This document shows, piece by piece, positions 44,437-55,800 of a stretch of 64,000 nucleotides of DNA. A program made the position numbers and the translations under genes. The stretch comes from Microbispora rosea subsp. aerata. GTDB taxonomy: Bacteria > Actinomycetota > Actinomycetes > Streptosporangiales > Streptosporangiaceae. Every line of letters begins with the position of its first letter. Within the stretch, counting starts at the first letter, position 1. A model generated the notes under the pieces. It made no database searches. It was not told the origin of the DNA and worked only from the letters and a program-made list of their open reading frames with translations. The stretch spans positions 1 through 64,000 of the forward strand of contig NZ_BMPY01000020.1 in NCBI RefSeq assembly GCF_014647835.1, in the 5' to 3' direction.

Positions 44437-45360
44437 CTATCGGTGGGCGAACCTCCGCATGAGCGTGTGACGCGACCGCGGGAACATCCGGCCTCCGCCG
44501 AACAGGCCGCCCCTGCCGAACACTCCGCGCATGCCCCTGCCGCGCGTCATGCCCTTGCGGCCGAACAGGCCCGCCCCGCCGGACATTCGGAAACCGCCGA
44601 GCGTGCGCCTCCCGCCGCGCTTCCGGATGCCGCCGAACGCCCGCTTCCCGCCGAACGCGCCCTTGCCGCCGAGCGGGCCCACGCCGCCGGTCCGGCTCTT
44701 GGCCCCGAACATCCTGGACCCGCCGAGCGGCTTGCCGGTCTTGCCCGAACCGCCGAGAATCCCTCTGCCCATGCGGGCCCCGCCGGCGCCGCGCGTCCTG
44801 CTCGCCTTGCCGGACACGCCGGACTTCTGGAACATCCCTGACATGCCGGGCCTCGCCGTACGGCCCTGGCTCCGCGTGAACCGGCGGAGCATCAGCAGCC
44901 CGGTGCCCGCGACACCGGCGGCGGCGAGCACGCCGGGACGCCGCCTCGCCTCCTCGCCGACCCTGCCCGCCACGCCGCGCACCGGCTCCGGCGTGGCCTC
45001 GCGTACGCGTCCGGCGACGCCGGCCACCCTGGCCCGCGCGGCGGCGGTGGTCGCGTGCACGCGTTCCTGCGCCCGCGCCTTCAGGTCGGCCTTGGCGGCC
45101 AGGGCCTCGATCGTGTCGCCGAGGTCGTCGCGGGTCCGTTCGATCTCCTGGCGCACCTCGGCGATCTCGTCGTGGCCCTTCCCCTTGTCCTTGCCCTTGG
45201 TCTCGGTGTCCCGGGCCGCCTCGACGGGCTCGGGCCCGGGTCGCGACTGCCGTACGGCGTTCAGCGACTCCTGCTCGGTGACCGGCTCGGACACGTCCTG
45301 TCTGTGCACACCCACGGACCCGGCGTTGGGCCGGCCCGCTCCGGGGTCGATCTCGGTCAT
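44437..45360 (-). CDS. DUF3618 protein with Gly/Arg-rich C-terminal tail
   Basis: A 307-aa protein in three parts. Residues 1-60 are polar. Residues 60-110 hold the DUF3618 segment (I-A-E-V-R-Q-E-I-E-R-T-R-D-D-L-G-D-T-I-E-A-L). Then a helix V-L-A-A-A-G-V-A-G-T-G-L-L-M (about 145-158) may touch the membrane. The last about 140 residues are almost only Gly, Arg, Lys, Phe and Met with repeated G-G-x-F/R-x-F-G motifs. DUF3618 proteins usually end after the hydrophobic helix. It overlaps the holin-like gene upstream by 4 bp (ATGA), so the pair is co-translated. The tail could bind nucleic acid or polyanions (speculation). Confidence 0.8.
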   Translation of the reverse strand: MTEIDPGAGRPNAGSVGVHRQDVSEPVTEQESLNAVRQSRPGPEPVEAARDTETKGKDKGKGHDEIAEVRQEIERTRDDLGDTIEALAAKADLKARAQERVHATTAAARARVAGVAGRVREATPEPVRGVAGRVGEEARRRPGVLAAAGVAGTGLLMLRRFTRSQGRTARPGMSGMFQKSGVSGKASRTRGAGGARMGRGILGGSGKTGKPLGGSRMFGAKSRTGGVGPLGGKGAFGGKRAFGGIRKRGGRRTLGGFRMSGGAGLFGRKGMTRGRGMRGVFGRGGLFGGGRMFPRSRHTLMRRFAHR

Positions 45361-45755
45361 CTGTGCGCACTCTCCTTCATGACGTCGATGTCCGCTTTGA
45401 GGCTGCGCATCGCCTCGCCGGGAGTGGGCGGCGCCGCGCGGGACACCTGCTCCTTGCCCACCAGGGCGAGCAGTCCCGCGAACGCCAGCAGCACGACACC
45501 CACGAGCAGTGCGCCGGCCCAGGCGGGCAGCACGATCGCGAGCGCCATGATCGCCGCGGCCACGAGGGCCGCGCCGCCGTAGAAGGCGACGACGCCCGCG
45601 GCGCCGAGCAGGCCCGCGCCCATGCCCGCGCGTTTGCCCTTGCGCGTCATCTCCAGCCGCGCGAGCCGCAGTTCGTCGCGGATCAGCCGGGAGACGTCCT
45701 CGGACAGCCGGCGGACCAGTTCACCCGTGGACAGCGACTCCTTCTGGATGGTCAT
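45357..45755 (-). CDS. phage-holin superfamily membrane protein (PF07332-like)
   Basis: A 132-aa protein: an N-terminal amphipathic stretch (L-V-R-R-L-S-E-D-V-S-R-L-I-R-D-E-L-R-L-A), two membrane segments (about 47-73 and 78-99) and a polar tail. This is the actinobacterial holin-superfamily 3.6 pattern, encoded next to DUF3618 genes. These proteins are chromosomal and not proof of phage. Cell envelope stress roles have been suggested but not shown. An AGGGAGGC site lies upstream of the ATG. Confidence 0.88.
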   Translation of the reverse strand: MTIQKESLSTGELVRRLSEDVSRLIRDELRLARLEMTRKGKRAGMGAGLLGAAGVVAFYGGAALVAAAIMALAIVLPAWAGALLVGVVLLAFAGLLALVGKEQVSRAAPPTPGEAMRSLKADIDVMKESAHR

Positions 45756-45964
45756 GGCCTGCCTCCCTTCCAGGGTTGGGAAGCGCCTACCCGCAGCCGA
45801 GAGCCCTAACCACGCGCCGCCGCGAGGCCAACGGACCGCCCGTTACATATGAAACTTTCAGTTTCGAACTCGCACCGCGCCTGTCAGGGGTGAGCAAAAC
45901 GCCAGCAAGGGGCCTCGGCTCACGGCCCGGCACGCCCACCGGGTGAGCCGTTGGCAACCCGTGA

Positions 45965-45992
45965 TTGACATACCGGGGGCCCAATCCACAAT
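45965..45992 (+). promoter_or_regulatory. promoter of the GH48 cellulase gene
   Basis: A perfect TTGACA at 45965-45970 is followed after 16 bp by CACAAT at 45987-45992 (four of six -10 positions). Transcription would begin near 46000, exactly where the CebR operator starts. Confidence 0.7.
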
Positions 45993-45999
45993 CCTTTGG

Positions 46000-46013
46000 T
46001 GGGAGCGCTCCCA
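46000..46013. promoter_or_regulatory. CebR operator (exact consensus)
   Basis: TGGGAGCGCTCCCA is the 14-bp perfect palindrome recognised by CebR, the cellobiose-responsive LacI-family repressor of actinomycete cellulase genes (established). It overlaps the predicted transcription start. Confidence 0.92.
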
Positions 46014-46122
46014 TCGTACCGGTTTAGATTCACCCTTGCCCGCATCGGTGACGAAATCCGCTACCTGGCATTTCTTCACCCGATGCTCCCACCCCCAACC
46101 CCTTTTTGGAGACCCTCCACAA

Positions 46123-48564
46123 ATGCGAAAGAGAGCTCTGAGTACGGGAGCGCTCCCACGATCGCGGAGACCGCTGGCTCTGCTGGCGGCCGCCGCCGTG
46201 AGCGGCGGCCTCCTCGTCGGGCTGGCGCAGACCCCCGCGTCCGCCGCCGTGGCCTGTGACGTCACGTACACGGCGAACTCCTGGCCGGGTGGTTTCACGG
46301 CCAGCATCGACATCAAGAACCTGGGCGACCCGATCAGCAGCTGGACGCTCAAGTTCGACTTCCCCAACGGCCAGCGGCTGTCCAACGGCTGGTCGGCCAA
46401 CTGGAGCCAGAGCGGCAGCACCGTCACGGCCACGAACATGCCGTGGAACGGCAACCTCGGCACCGGCGCGACGACCAACGTCGGGTTCCAGGGCACGTGG
46501 AACGGCAGCAACAACCCGCCCACCTCGTTCTCCATCAACGGGGTGACCTGCGGCGACACGCCGACCCAGAGCCCCTCCCCCAGCCCGTCGGCGAGCCCGT
46601 CGGCGTCGCCGTCCGCCTCTCCCTCGGCCTCGCCCTCCGCGTCGCCGTCGCCGAGCCCGACCCCGGGTACGGACAACGAGTACATCCAGAACTTCCTGAC
46701 GATGTACAACAAGATCCACGACCCGGCCAACGGCTACTTCTCGCCGGAAGGCGTGCCGTACCACGCGGTCGAGACGCTGCTCGTGGAGGCGCCGGACCAC
46801 GGGCACGAGACCACGTCCGAGGCGTTCAGCTACTACCTGTGGCTGGAGGCCATGTACGGCAAGGTCACCGGTGACTGGTCGAAGTTCAACACCGCGTGGG
46901 AGACGATGGAGAAGTACATCATCCCGTCCCACGCCGACCAGCCCACCAACGACAAGTACGACCCGAGCAAGCCGGCGACGTACGCGGGTGAGTACGACGA
47001 CGTCACCCAGTACCCGTCGCGGCTCGACAGCAGCGTCAGCGTCGGCACCGACCCGATCGCCAACGAGCTGAAGAGCGCCTACGGCACCAGCGACATCTAC
47101 GGCATGCACTGGCTGCTCGACGTCGACAACGTGTACGGCTACGGCCGCTGCGGCGACGGCACCACCAAGCCGGCGTACATCAACACCTACCAGCGCGGTT
47201 CCGAGGAGTCGGTCTTCGAGACCATCCCGCAGCCGTCGTGCGACACCTTCGCCTTCGGCGGCCCGAACGGGTACCTCGACCTGTTCACCGGTGACAGCCA
47301 GTACGCCAAGCAGTGGAAGTACACCAACGCGCCGGACGCCGACGCCCGCGCCGTCCAGGTCGCCTACTGGGCGCTGACCTGGGCGACCGAGCAGGGCAAG
47401 CAGTCGCAGATCTCCGACGCGGTCGCCAAGGCCGCGAAGATGGGCGACTACCTGCGCTACGCGATGTACGACAAGTACTTCAAGCAGCTCGGCTGCACCA
47501 GCACCTCCTGCCCGGCGGGCACGGGCAAGAACGCGGCGCACTACCTGCTGTCGTGGTACTACGCCTGGGGTGGCGCGACCGACACGTCGGCCGGCTGGGC
47601 CTGGCGCATCGGCTCCAGCCACAACCACAGCGGCTACCAGAACCCGATGGCGGCCTGGGTGCTGTCGAACGTCAACGCGCTGAAGCCCAAGGGCTCCACC
47701 TCGGTGACCGACTGGTCGACCAGCCTCACCCGCCAGCTGCAGTTCTACAAGTGGCTGCAGTCGGCCGAGGGCGCCATCGCCGGTGGTGCGACCAACAGCT
47801 GGCAGGGCCACTACGCCAGCCCGCCGTCCAACCTGCCGAAGTTCTTCGGCATGGCCTACGACTGGCAGCCGGTCTACCACGACCCACCGTCCAACCAGTG
47901 GTTCGGCTTCCAGGCGTGGACGATGGAGCGCGTGGCGGAGCTGTACTACGCCACGGGCGACGACCGGGCCAAGGAGATCCTCGACAAGTGGGTCGAGTGG
48001 GCGCTGTCCGGCACCACGATCAACGCTGACGGCACCTTCCAGATCCCGTCCACGCTGCGGTGGACCGGCCAGCCCGACAGCAGCTTCAACACCCCCGGTG
48101 GCTGGCCCGCCACCAACACCGGCCTGCACGTGAGCATCCAGGACTACACCAACGACGTCGGTGTGGCCGGCTCGTACGCCAAGGCCCTGATGTTCTACGC
48201 GGCCAAGGCCAACCACGCCGAGGCCAAGGCCACGGCCAAGGCGCTGCTGGACGGCATCTGGAAGAACCACCAGGACGCCAAGGGTGTGTCGGTCGACGAG
48301 ACCAAGGCCGACTACAACCGCCTGGACGACCCGATCTACGTCCCGTCCGGCTGGAGCGGCACGATGCCGAACGGCGACCCGATCAACAGCAACTCGACCT
48401 TCATCTCCATCCGGTCCTTCCTCAAGAACGACCCGGACTGGCCGAAGGTCCAGTCGTACCTGAACGGCGGCTCCGCCCCGGTCTTCCGCTACCACCGCTT
48501 CTGGGCGCAGACCGACGTGGCCACCGCGTACGGACAGTACGGCCTGCTCTTCCCCAACGGCTGA
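46123..48564 (+). CDS. secreted GH48 cellobiohydrolase with N-terminal CBM2
   Basis: Reducing-end exocellulase of 813 aa. A signal peptide spans residues 1-41 (A-S-A cleavage). The CBM2 (about 43-143) has the Cys pair C45 and C143 and exposed Trp residues in N-S-W-P-G-G, N-G-W-S-A-N-W and P-W-N-G. A Ser/Pro linker with repeated PSAS (150-181) leads to the GH48 catalytic domain (about 185-813). Its acid E233 lies in E-T-T-S-E-A-F-S-Y-Y. A CebR operator at 46000 and a second at 46145, inside the signal-peptide codons, point to cellobiose induction. It works with the GH9 enzyme that follows. The start at 46123 gives a proper signal peptide; the open frame from 45943 runs through the promoter. 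Confidence 0.96.
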   Translation: MRKRALSTGALPRSRRPLALLAAAAVSGGLLVGLAQTPASAAVACDVTYTANSWPGGFTASIDIKNLGDPISSWTLKFDFPNGQRLSNGWSANWSQSGSTVTATNMPWNGNLGTGATTNVGFQGTWNGSNNPPTSFSINGVTCGDTPTQSPSPSPSASPSASPSASPSASPSASPSPSPTPGTDNEYIQNFLTMYNKIHDPANGYFSPEGVPYHAVETLLVEAPDHGHETTSEAFSYYLWLEAMYGKVTGDWSKFNTAWETMEKYIIPSHADQPTNDKYDPSKPATYAGEYDDVTQYPSRLDSSVSVGTDPIANELKSAYGTSDIYGMHWLLDVDNVYGYGRCGDGTTKPAYINTYQRGSEESVFETIPQPSCDTFAFGGPNGYLDLFTGDSQYAKQWKYTNAPDADARAVQVAYWALTWATEQGKQSQISDAVAKAAKMGDYLRYAMYDKYFKQLGCTSTSCPAGTGKNAAHYLLSWYYAWGGATDTSAGWAWRIGSSHNHSGYQNPMAAWVLSNVNALKPKGSTSVTDWSTSLTRQLQFYKWLQSAEGAIAGGATNSWQGHYASPPSNLPKFFGMAYDWQPVYHDPPSNQWFGFQAWTMERVAELYYATGDDRAKEILDKWVEWALSGTTINADGTFQIPSTLRWTGQPDSSFNTPGGWPATNTGLHVSIQDYTNDVGVAGSYAKALMFYAAKANHAEAKATAKALLDGIWKNHQDAKGVSVDETKADYNRLDDPIYVPSGWSGTMPNGDPINSNSTFISIRSFLKNDPDWPKVQSYLNGGSAPVFRYHRFWAQTDVATAYGQYGLLFPNG
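46145..46158. promoter_or_regulatory. second CebR-type operator inside the GH48 coding region
   Basis: CGGGAGCGCTCCCA differs from the CebR consensus only in the first base. It covers codons 8-12, about 145 bp from the first operator, suggesting a roadblock or DNA looping. Confidence 0.75.
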
Positions 48565-48580
48565 GCGGGTCCCGTGAGCC

Positions 48581-51107
<2,527 letters not shown>

Positions 51108-51133
51108 CCCGAGCTTCCGGGCTCGCCCTAGTC

Positions 51134-51175
51134 GCCCGCCTCCTCCAGACGGACCCCTCTCTGGGGGAGGCGGGC
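51134..51175. terminator. 10-bp stem terminator after the GH9 gene
   Basis: GCCCGCCTCC (51134-51143) pairs with GGAGGCGGGC (51166-51175) with a 22-nt loop, 27 bp after the GH9 stop. It separates GH9 from the small CBM2 gene. Confidence 0.6.
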
Positions 51176-51258
51176 ATCCACATCGGTCTTGCGGTCAAGG
51201 ACAACGGCACGATCCGGCGTCCCGGTCGACGACCGGGCATCGCGAGAAAGGGAGATCG

Positions 51259-51663
51259 ATGATCAGGAAGACGATCGCCACGGCGGCTCTGGTCCTGGCG
51301 TCTACCGGGATCACGGCCGTACCCGCGTCCGCGGACGTCGTCGCCTGCGAGGCGACCTACACGGTCACCAGCGCGTGGAACGACACCCGCGACACCGTCT
51401 CACTCGGACACGTCACCGTCAAGAACACCGGGACGACGACCATCAAGGGCTGGCGGGTGTCCTGGCGCTACACCGACGGCAGCACCATCACCACCGTGTG
51501 GGGGGCGGTGTCCCTCCCGGTGGTCGCCGTCGTCGGGGCCTACGCGTTCGGCAACGAGAGCTACAACGGCGTCCTTCCCAGCGGCGGGTCGACCGTCTTC
51601 GGCTTCGCCGGACGCCTCGGCGGCGGAAGGGCCCCCGAGGTGACCTGCCGGCCCGTCGTCTGA
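51259..51663 (+). CDS. secreted stand-alone CBM2-like protein
   Basis: A 134-aa exported protein that is a signal peptide (1-25, P-A-S-A cleavage) plus one CBM2 fold. C30 and C130 match the CBM2 disulfide. Motifs V-T-V-K-N-T-G, K-G-W-R-V-S-W, T-T-V-W-G and S-T-V-F-G-F-A are retained. The N-terminal N-x-W-P-G-G is replaced by S-A-W-N-D-T-R-D, and the S-W-N-G loop near the end reads S-Y-N-G, so binding aromatics have changed. No catalytic domain is attached. It could be a free cellulose or chitin binding protein, or bind another glycan. An AAAGGGAGATCG site precedes the ATG. Confidence 0.85.
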   Translation: MIRKTIATAALVLASTGITAVPASADVVACEATYTVTSAWNDTRDTVSLGHVTVKNTGTTTIKGWRVSWRYTDGSTITTVWGAVSLPVVAVVGAYAFGNESYNGVLPSGGSTVFGFAGRLGGGRAPEVTCRPVV

Positions 51664-52064
51664 CCCGGCCGCCGGCCCCAGGCCGTGCGTGAGGCGCCGA
51701 AGAGCATCGGCCCGGTGCCCGGCAAGCGCCCTCGACGTACGCGGACGGGGTCGACGCCCCGCACCTCCGTCATGGCGCTCCCGCCCCCGCGCGGGGTGGG
51801 TACGGGACATGGGCCGGCACCGGGGCGGTTCGGGACCTGCGTTCGGCACATCATGACCGACGACCTGCTCTTACCCCGCGAGGGGCGGGTTCGGGCCGCC
51901 CGATCAGAATGTCCGGGCTCCTGCCCTCGCGAGGGGCGGGGGCGGACAGGCACAGACGATCCCCCGGGGACACACTCCCCGGGGGATCGTCGTTTTCGTT
52001 ATCCGCACCGAACGCGACCGGACGGGTCACGCCACGCCCTGCCGGATCACCGTGTCACGCCGGG
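51664..52064. other. gap with a strong orphan terminator
   Basis: No protein gene is supported. It carries a GAGGGGCGGG direct repeat (51879-51888 and 51932-51941) and the terminator below. Any + strand transcript that ends there starts in the CBM2 gene or within this gap. Confidence 0.45.
51957..51989 (+). terminator. classic rho-independent terminator, 14-bp stem and T tract
   Basis: CGATCCCCCGGGGA (51957-51970) and TCCCCGGGGGATCG (51976-51989) pair perfectly around a CACAC loop and are followed by TCGTTTTCGTT. The T-rich side is on the + strand. Confidence 0.85.
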
Positions 52065-52328
52065 TCACCATGCCTCCGGGGGCAGGTCCACCTCGCCGAC
52101 GCGGTCGTAGATGACGGTCTCGTCCGCCAGTCTGACGACCACCACGCGGCGGGCGAGTCCCGCCCGCTCCAAGGCCTTCGCCGACTCCACGGCGTTCTTG
52201 GCGTAGTGGTAGCGGTCACGGCTACCGGTGAACGGGCTTTCCCTGTCGCACCTGACCTCATAGCGGTCATCCGGCCACGGGTGGGGAAGCCCGTCGGCAG
52301 TGCGGCGCTCGGTAGCGGTCGCGGTCAT
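52065..52328 (-). CDS. small hypothetical protein
   Basis: An 87-aa protein that I do not recognise. It has a polar N terminus, a middle D-R-Y-E-V-R-C-D-R-E-S and R-D-R-Y-H-Y-A-K-N-A-V, an alpha helix S-A-K-A-L-E-R-A-G-L-A-R and a final V-V-V-V-R-L-A-D-E-T-V-I-Y-D-R. The pattern suggests a small alpha/beta fold without membrane segments. Translation is supported by AGAGAGG 7 nt before the ATG at 52328. It is in neither neighbouring operon. The region upstream (52329-52418) is AT-richer, with a likely promoter near TTGCATATG (52405-52413). Confidence 0.6.
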   Translation of the reverse strand: MTATATERRTADGLPHPWPDDRYEVRCDRESPFTGSRDRYHYAKNAVESAKALERAGLARRVVVVRLADETVIYDRVGEVDLPPEAW

Positions 52329-52418
52329 TGCACACCTCTCTTGTCGCGGAGGGACCCCCGCTCAAGAGGACCCTCCTGCCCCCCAGCGCCTAAGTATTCC
52401 TCATATGCAACATTTGTT

Positions 52419-52766
52419 TCACAGCACCCCCTCCGAGCGGCCGCGGTGCCCGGCACGGCGGCGGCAACAGCGGGGCACTGTGGCGAGCGCGACGACCCCG
52501 AGCGCCCCCACCCGCTCAGTCGCGGTGCGCGTGGCGGCGAGCTGTCGCTCATCGGCGTCCGCAAGAACGGGGCCGGCCCGGCGGGCGACGTCGGGTATGC
52601 CCGCGATGCGGTCCTCCGCCGCGTCGCGCGCGGTCAGGAACAGCACGCGCACATCGGGGGCCTCGGCACGCGGACGGCGCAGCACTTCCAGCCCGTCGAG
52701 GTCGGGCGGCATCACGTCCAGCAGCACCGCGTCGGGCCGAAACCGCGTCGGCGCCGGGTTGTCCAC
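52419..52766 (-). pseudogene. response-regulator remnant
   Basis: Residues of a receiver domain are clear: F-R-P-D-A-V-L-L-D-V-M-P-P-D-L-D-G-L-E-V-L (with the phospho-acceptor Asp) followed by V-R-V-L-F-L-T-A-R-D-A-A-E-D-R-I-A-G. The start with the acidic pair and the K-P strand and DNA-binding domain are missing, and the rest of the frame (after I-A-G-I-P-D-V) has no resemblance to a regulator. Several usual residues have changed, for example L-P to P-P. It looks like an eroded OmpR-type regulator between the small orphan gene and the SNF2 gene. Confidence 0.65.
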
Positions 52767-52835
52767 AGGCGACGGCCGGAACGGCCGGGGACTCCCATCC
52801 CGCTGCTAGCGTTCCTGATGGCGGGAGGAGACGGC

Positions 52836-55800
52836 GTGCTGGGTGACACACGTGACCTGCGGCAGCGGGCGGCTCGCGCTCCGGGCGAAGAAAACGGCGT
52901 GCTCGTGATTCACGCCGCCTGGAACGGCGGGAAGCTCGTGCTCTGGGCGGAGGAGACGGCCGGCGCGGAGCCGGTGGCCTCCCGCGCCGGGGTGCGCACG
53001 CACCCCTTCGCCGCGCCGTCGGCCGTCCTGGCCGCGGAGCTGCCGCGCTGGGGGGACACCGCGGCCGAGGTCGTGGGCAAGGCCGTGTCCGGCGAGACGG
53101 TGCTATTGCTGCCGAGCTCGGCGACGAGTCCTCTCCCCTCGCCGGAGACCGGGCTGCGCGTCACCGCGCGCCGTCCGAAGATCAGCCCGTGGCGGGTGCC
53201 CGCGCTGCTGGTCGAGCCGGGGCCCGCGCTGCGGCTGCTGACCGGGGCGTTCGAACCGCCGCCCGCCGCCGGGCCGTCCCTGCGCTTTCTCGCGGTCGTC
53301 GCCGCCCACGCCCGTGACCTGGTGCGGCGCGGCCGGGTGCTGCCCCAGCTCGTCGCCGAGGACGGCGGCTACGCCGCGCGCTGGCGGCCGGTGCTGACCG
53401 GCGCGCACGCCGACCGCTTCCGTGAGCTCGCCGCCGCGATGCCGCCGGTCTGCCGGGCCGTGGAGCAGGAGCGGCCGTCCGCCCAGGTGCTCATGGAGGC
53501 GCTGGCGTGCCTGACCGACGCCGCCGTACGGCAGGCGCTGCCGGAGCGCCTGCTCCGCGGGCACCGTCCCGGGCGGCGCAGCCCCCTGGCGGACCGGTGG
53601 ACCGTGGCGCTCACCGGAGAGGCGGCGGCCCTTCCCGGAGTGAGCGAGGAGGAGGCGGAGACGCTGACCCTGCCGCTGCGGGAGTGGTTCCGGGCCGCCC
53701 ACCAGCTCGACGGCCCGGTCAGGGTGTGCTTCCGCCTGATCGAGCCCGCCCTGGCGGATGCCGGGGTGTGGCGGGTGGAGTTCGCCCTCCAGTCGGCCGA
53801 GGACCCGAGCCTGTATCTGCCCGCTCCCCTCGTCTGGGCGGGCGAGAGCGTGCCCGGACTGCCGGGGCGGCCGGACGAGGCGCTGCTCGCCGGGCTGGGC
53901 CGGGCGGCCCGGCTCTACCCGAAGATCGACGACGCGCTGCGGGAGGCCAAGCCGACGCACGTCGACCTCGGCGTGGAGGGGGCCTTCCACTTCCTCCGGC
54001 ACGCCGCGCCTCTCCTCCAGTCGGCCGGGTTCGGCGTGCAGTTGCCCGCGTGGGCGGGCCGCGCCCGGCTCGGCCTGAAGCTCACCGCGCGGTCCCGTTC
54101 CGGTCCGGGTGCCGCCGCCGGCCAGGGGTTCGGGCTGGCGCAGCTCGTGGACTTCCGGGCCGAGCTGGCCGTCGGCGACGAGACGATCAGCGAGGCGGAG
54201 CTGGCCGAGCTGGCCCGGCTGAAGGTGCCGCTGGTCCGGCTGCGCGGCCAGTGGGTCGAGCTGGACGCCCGGCAGCTCGGCGCCGCGCTGAAGGCGGTGC
54301 GACGCCGCGGCTCGGGTCAGACGACGGTCGGCGAAATCATCCAGGAGGTGGTCCACGGCGGGGACGACGAGCTTCCGCTCGTGGAGGTGGACGCCGACGG
54401 CCTGCTCGGCGACCTGCTGTCCGGCCAGGCCGACCGCCGTCTCGAACCCGTCTCCACCCCGGCCGCGTTCCACGGCACGCTGCGGCCTTACCAGGAACGC
54501 GGCCTGGCCTGGCTCAGTTTCATGTCCGAGGTCGGGCTCGGCGGCATCCTCGCCGACGACATGGGCTTGGGCAAGACCGCCCAGACGCTGTCACTCTTAC
54601 TGAAAGAGCGCGAGTCGGGCGAGCGAGCCGAGGCGACGCTGCTGGTGTGCCCGATGTCGCTGCTCGGCAACTGGCAGAAGGAGGCCGCCCGGTTCGCGCC
54701 GTCGCTGAACGTCTACGTCCACCACGGCGCGGGACGCCTGCGCGGTGAGGAGCTGGCCGAGCGGGTCGGCGCGGCCGACCTCGTCCTCACCACGTACGGC
54801 ACGGCGCTGCGCGACCGCGACGTCCTCGCCTCCTTCACCTGGGCCAGGGTGGTCTGCGACGAGGCCCAGGCCATCAAGAACGCCGCCGCCGGGCAGGCCC
54901 AGGCGGTGCGCTCGCTGCCGGCGCGGACGAGGCTGGCGCTGACCGGCACCCCGGTGGAGAACCACCTGGCCGAGCTGTGGTCGATCATGGAGTTCTGCAA
55001 CCCCGGCCTGCTCGGCTCGGCGCGGGCCTTCCGCGACCGCTACCAGGAGCCGATCGAGCGGCACGGCGACGAGATGGCGACCACCGCGCTCAAGCGGGCC
55101 ACCGGACCGTTCGTGCTCCGGCGCCTCAAGACCGACAAGACGATCATCTCCGACCTGCCGGACAAGCTGGAGATGAAGGTCTGGTGCACGCTCACGCCCG
55201 AGCAGGCGAGCCTCTACCAGGCGGTGGTCGAGGACATGATGGGCAAAATCGCCGGCAGCGAGGGCATCGAGCGGCGCGGGAACGTCCTGGCCGCGATGGC
55301 CAAGCTCAAGCAGGTCTGCAACCACCCCGCCCACCTGCTCAAGGACGGCTCCCGCCTGGCCGGCCGCTCGGGGAAACTGGCCCGGCTGGAGGAGCTGGCC
55401 GAGGAGATCGTCGGCGAGGGCGACAAGGCGCTGGTCTTCACGCAGTACGCCGAGTTCGGCTCGATGCTGCAGCCCTACCTGGCGGCGCGGCTCGACCGCC
55501 CGGTGCTGTGGCTGCACGGCGGGCTGCCCAGGAAGACACGCGACCTGCTGGTGGAGCGGTTTCAGACCGAGGACGAGCCGATGATCTTCCTGTTGTCGCT
55601 CAAGGCCGCCGGCACCGGGCTCAACCTCACCGCCGCCAACCACGTGATCCACGTGGACCGGTGGTGGAACCCGGCCGTGGAGGACCAGGCCACCGACCGG
55701 GCGTTCCGCATCGGGCAGACCCGCAACGTGCAGGTCAGGAAGTTCATCTGCGCGGGGACCCTGGAGGAGCGGATCGACGAGATGATCGAGCGCAAGAAGG

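Larger units (their letters stand above)
45756..46122. other. upstream region of the GH48 gene
   Basis: No gene is visible. It carries the GH48 promoter and a CebR operator (listed separately). The first part lies between two divergent genes and also must hold the promoter of the holin-like gene, which I cannot place. Confidence 0.45.

Noticed and set aside
45357-45755. prophage evidence from a holin-like gene
   Set aside because: No other phage genes adjoin; this holin superfamily is chromosomal in actinomycetes and pairs with DUF3618.
46030-48495. 821-codon open frame on the minus strand
   Set aside because: Antisense to GH48 and of the same shadow type; composition is Val/Arg/Gly-rich without motif.
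51909-52835. N-terminal extension of the SNF2 frame to 51909
   Set aside because: It runs through a terminator and the opposing 87-aa gene and has no SNF2 similarity; GTG 52836 has a strong ribosome-binding site.
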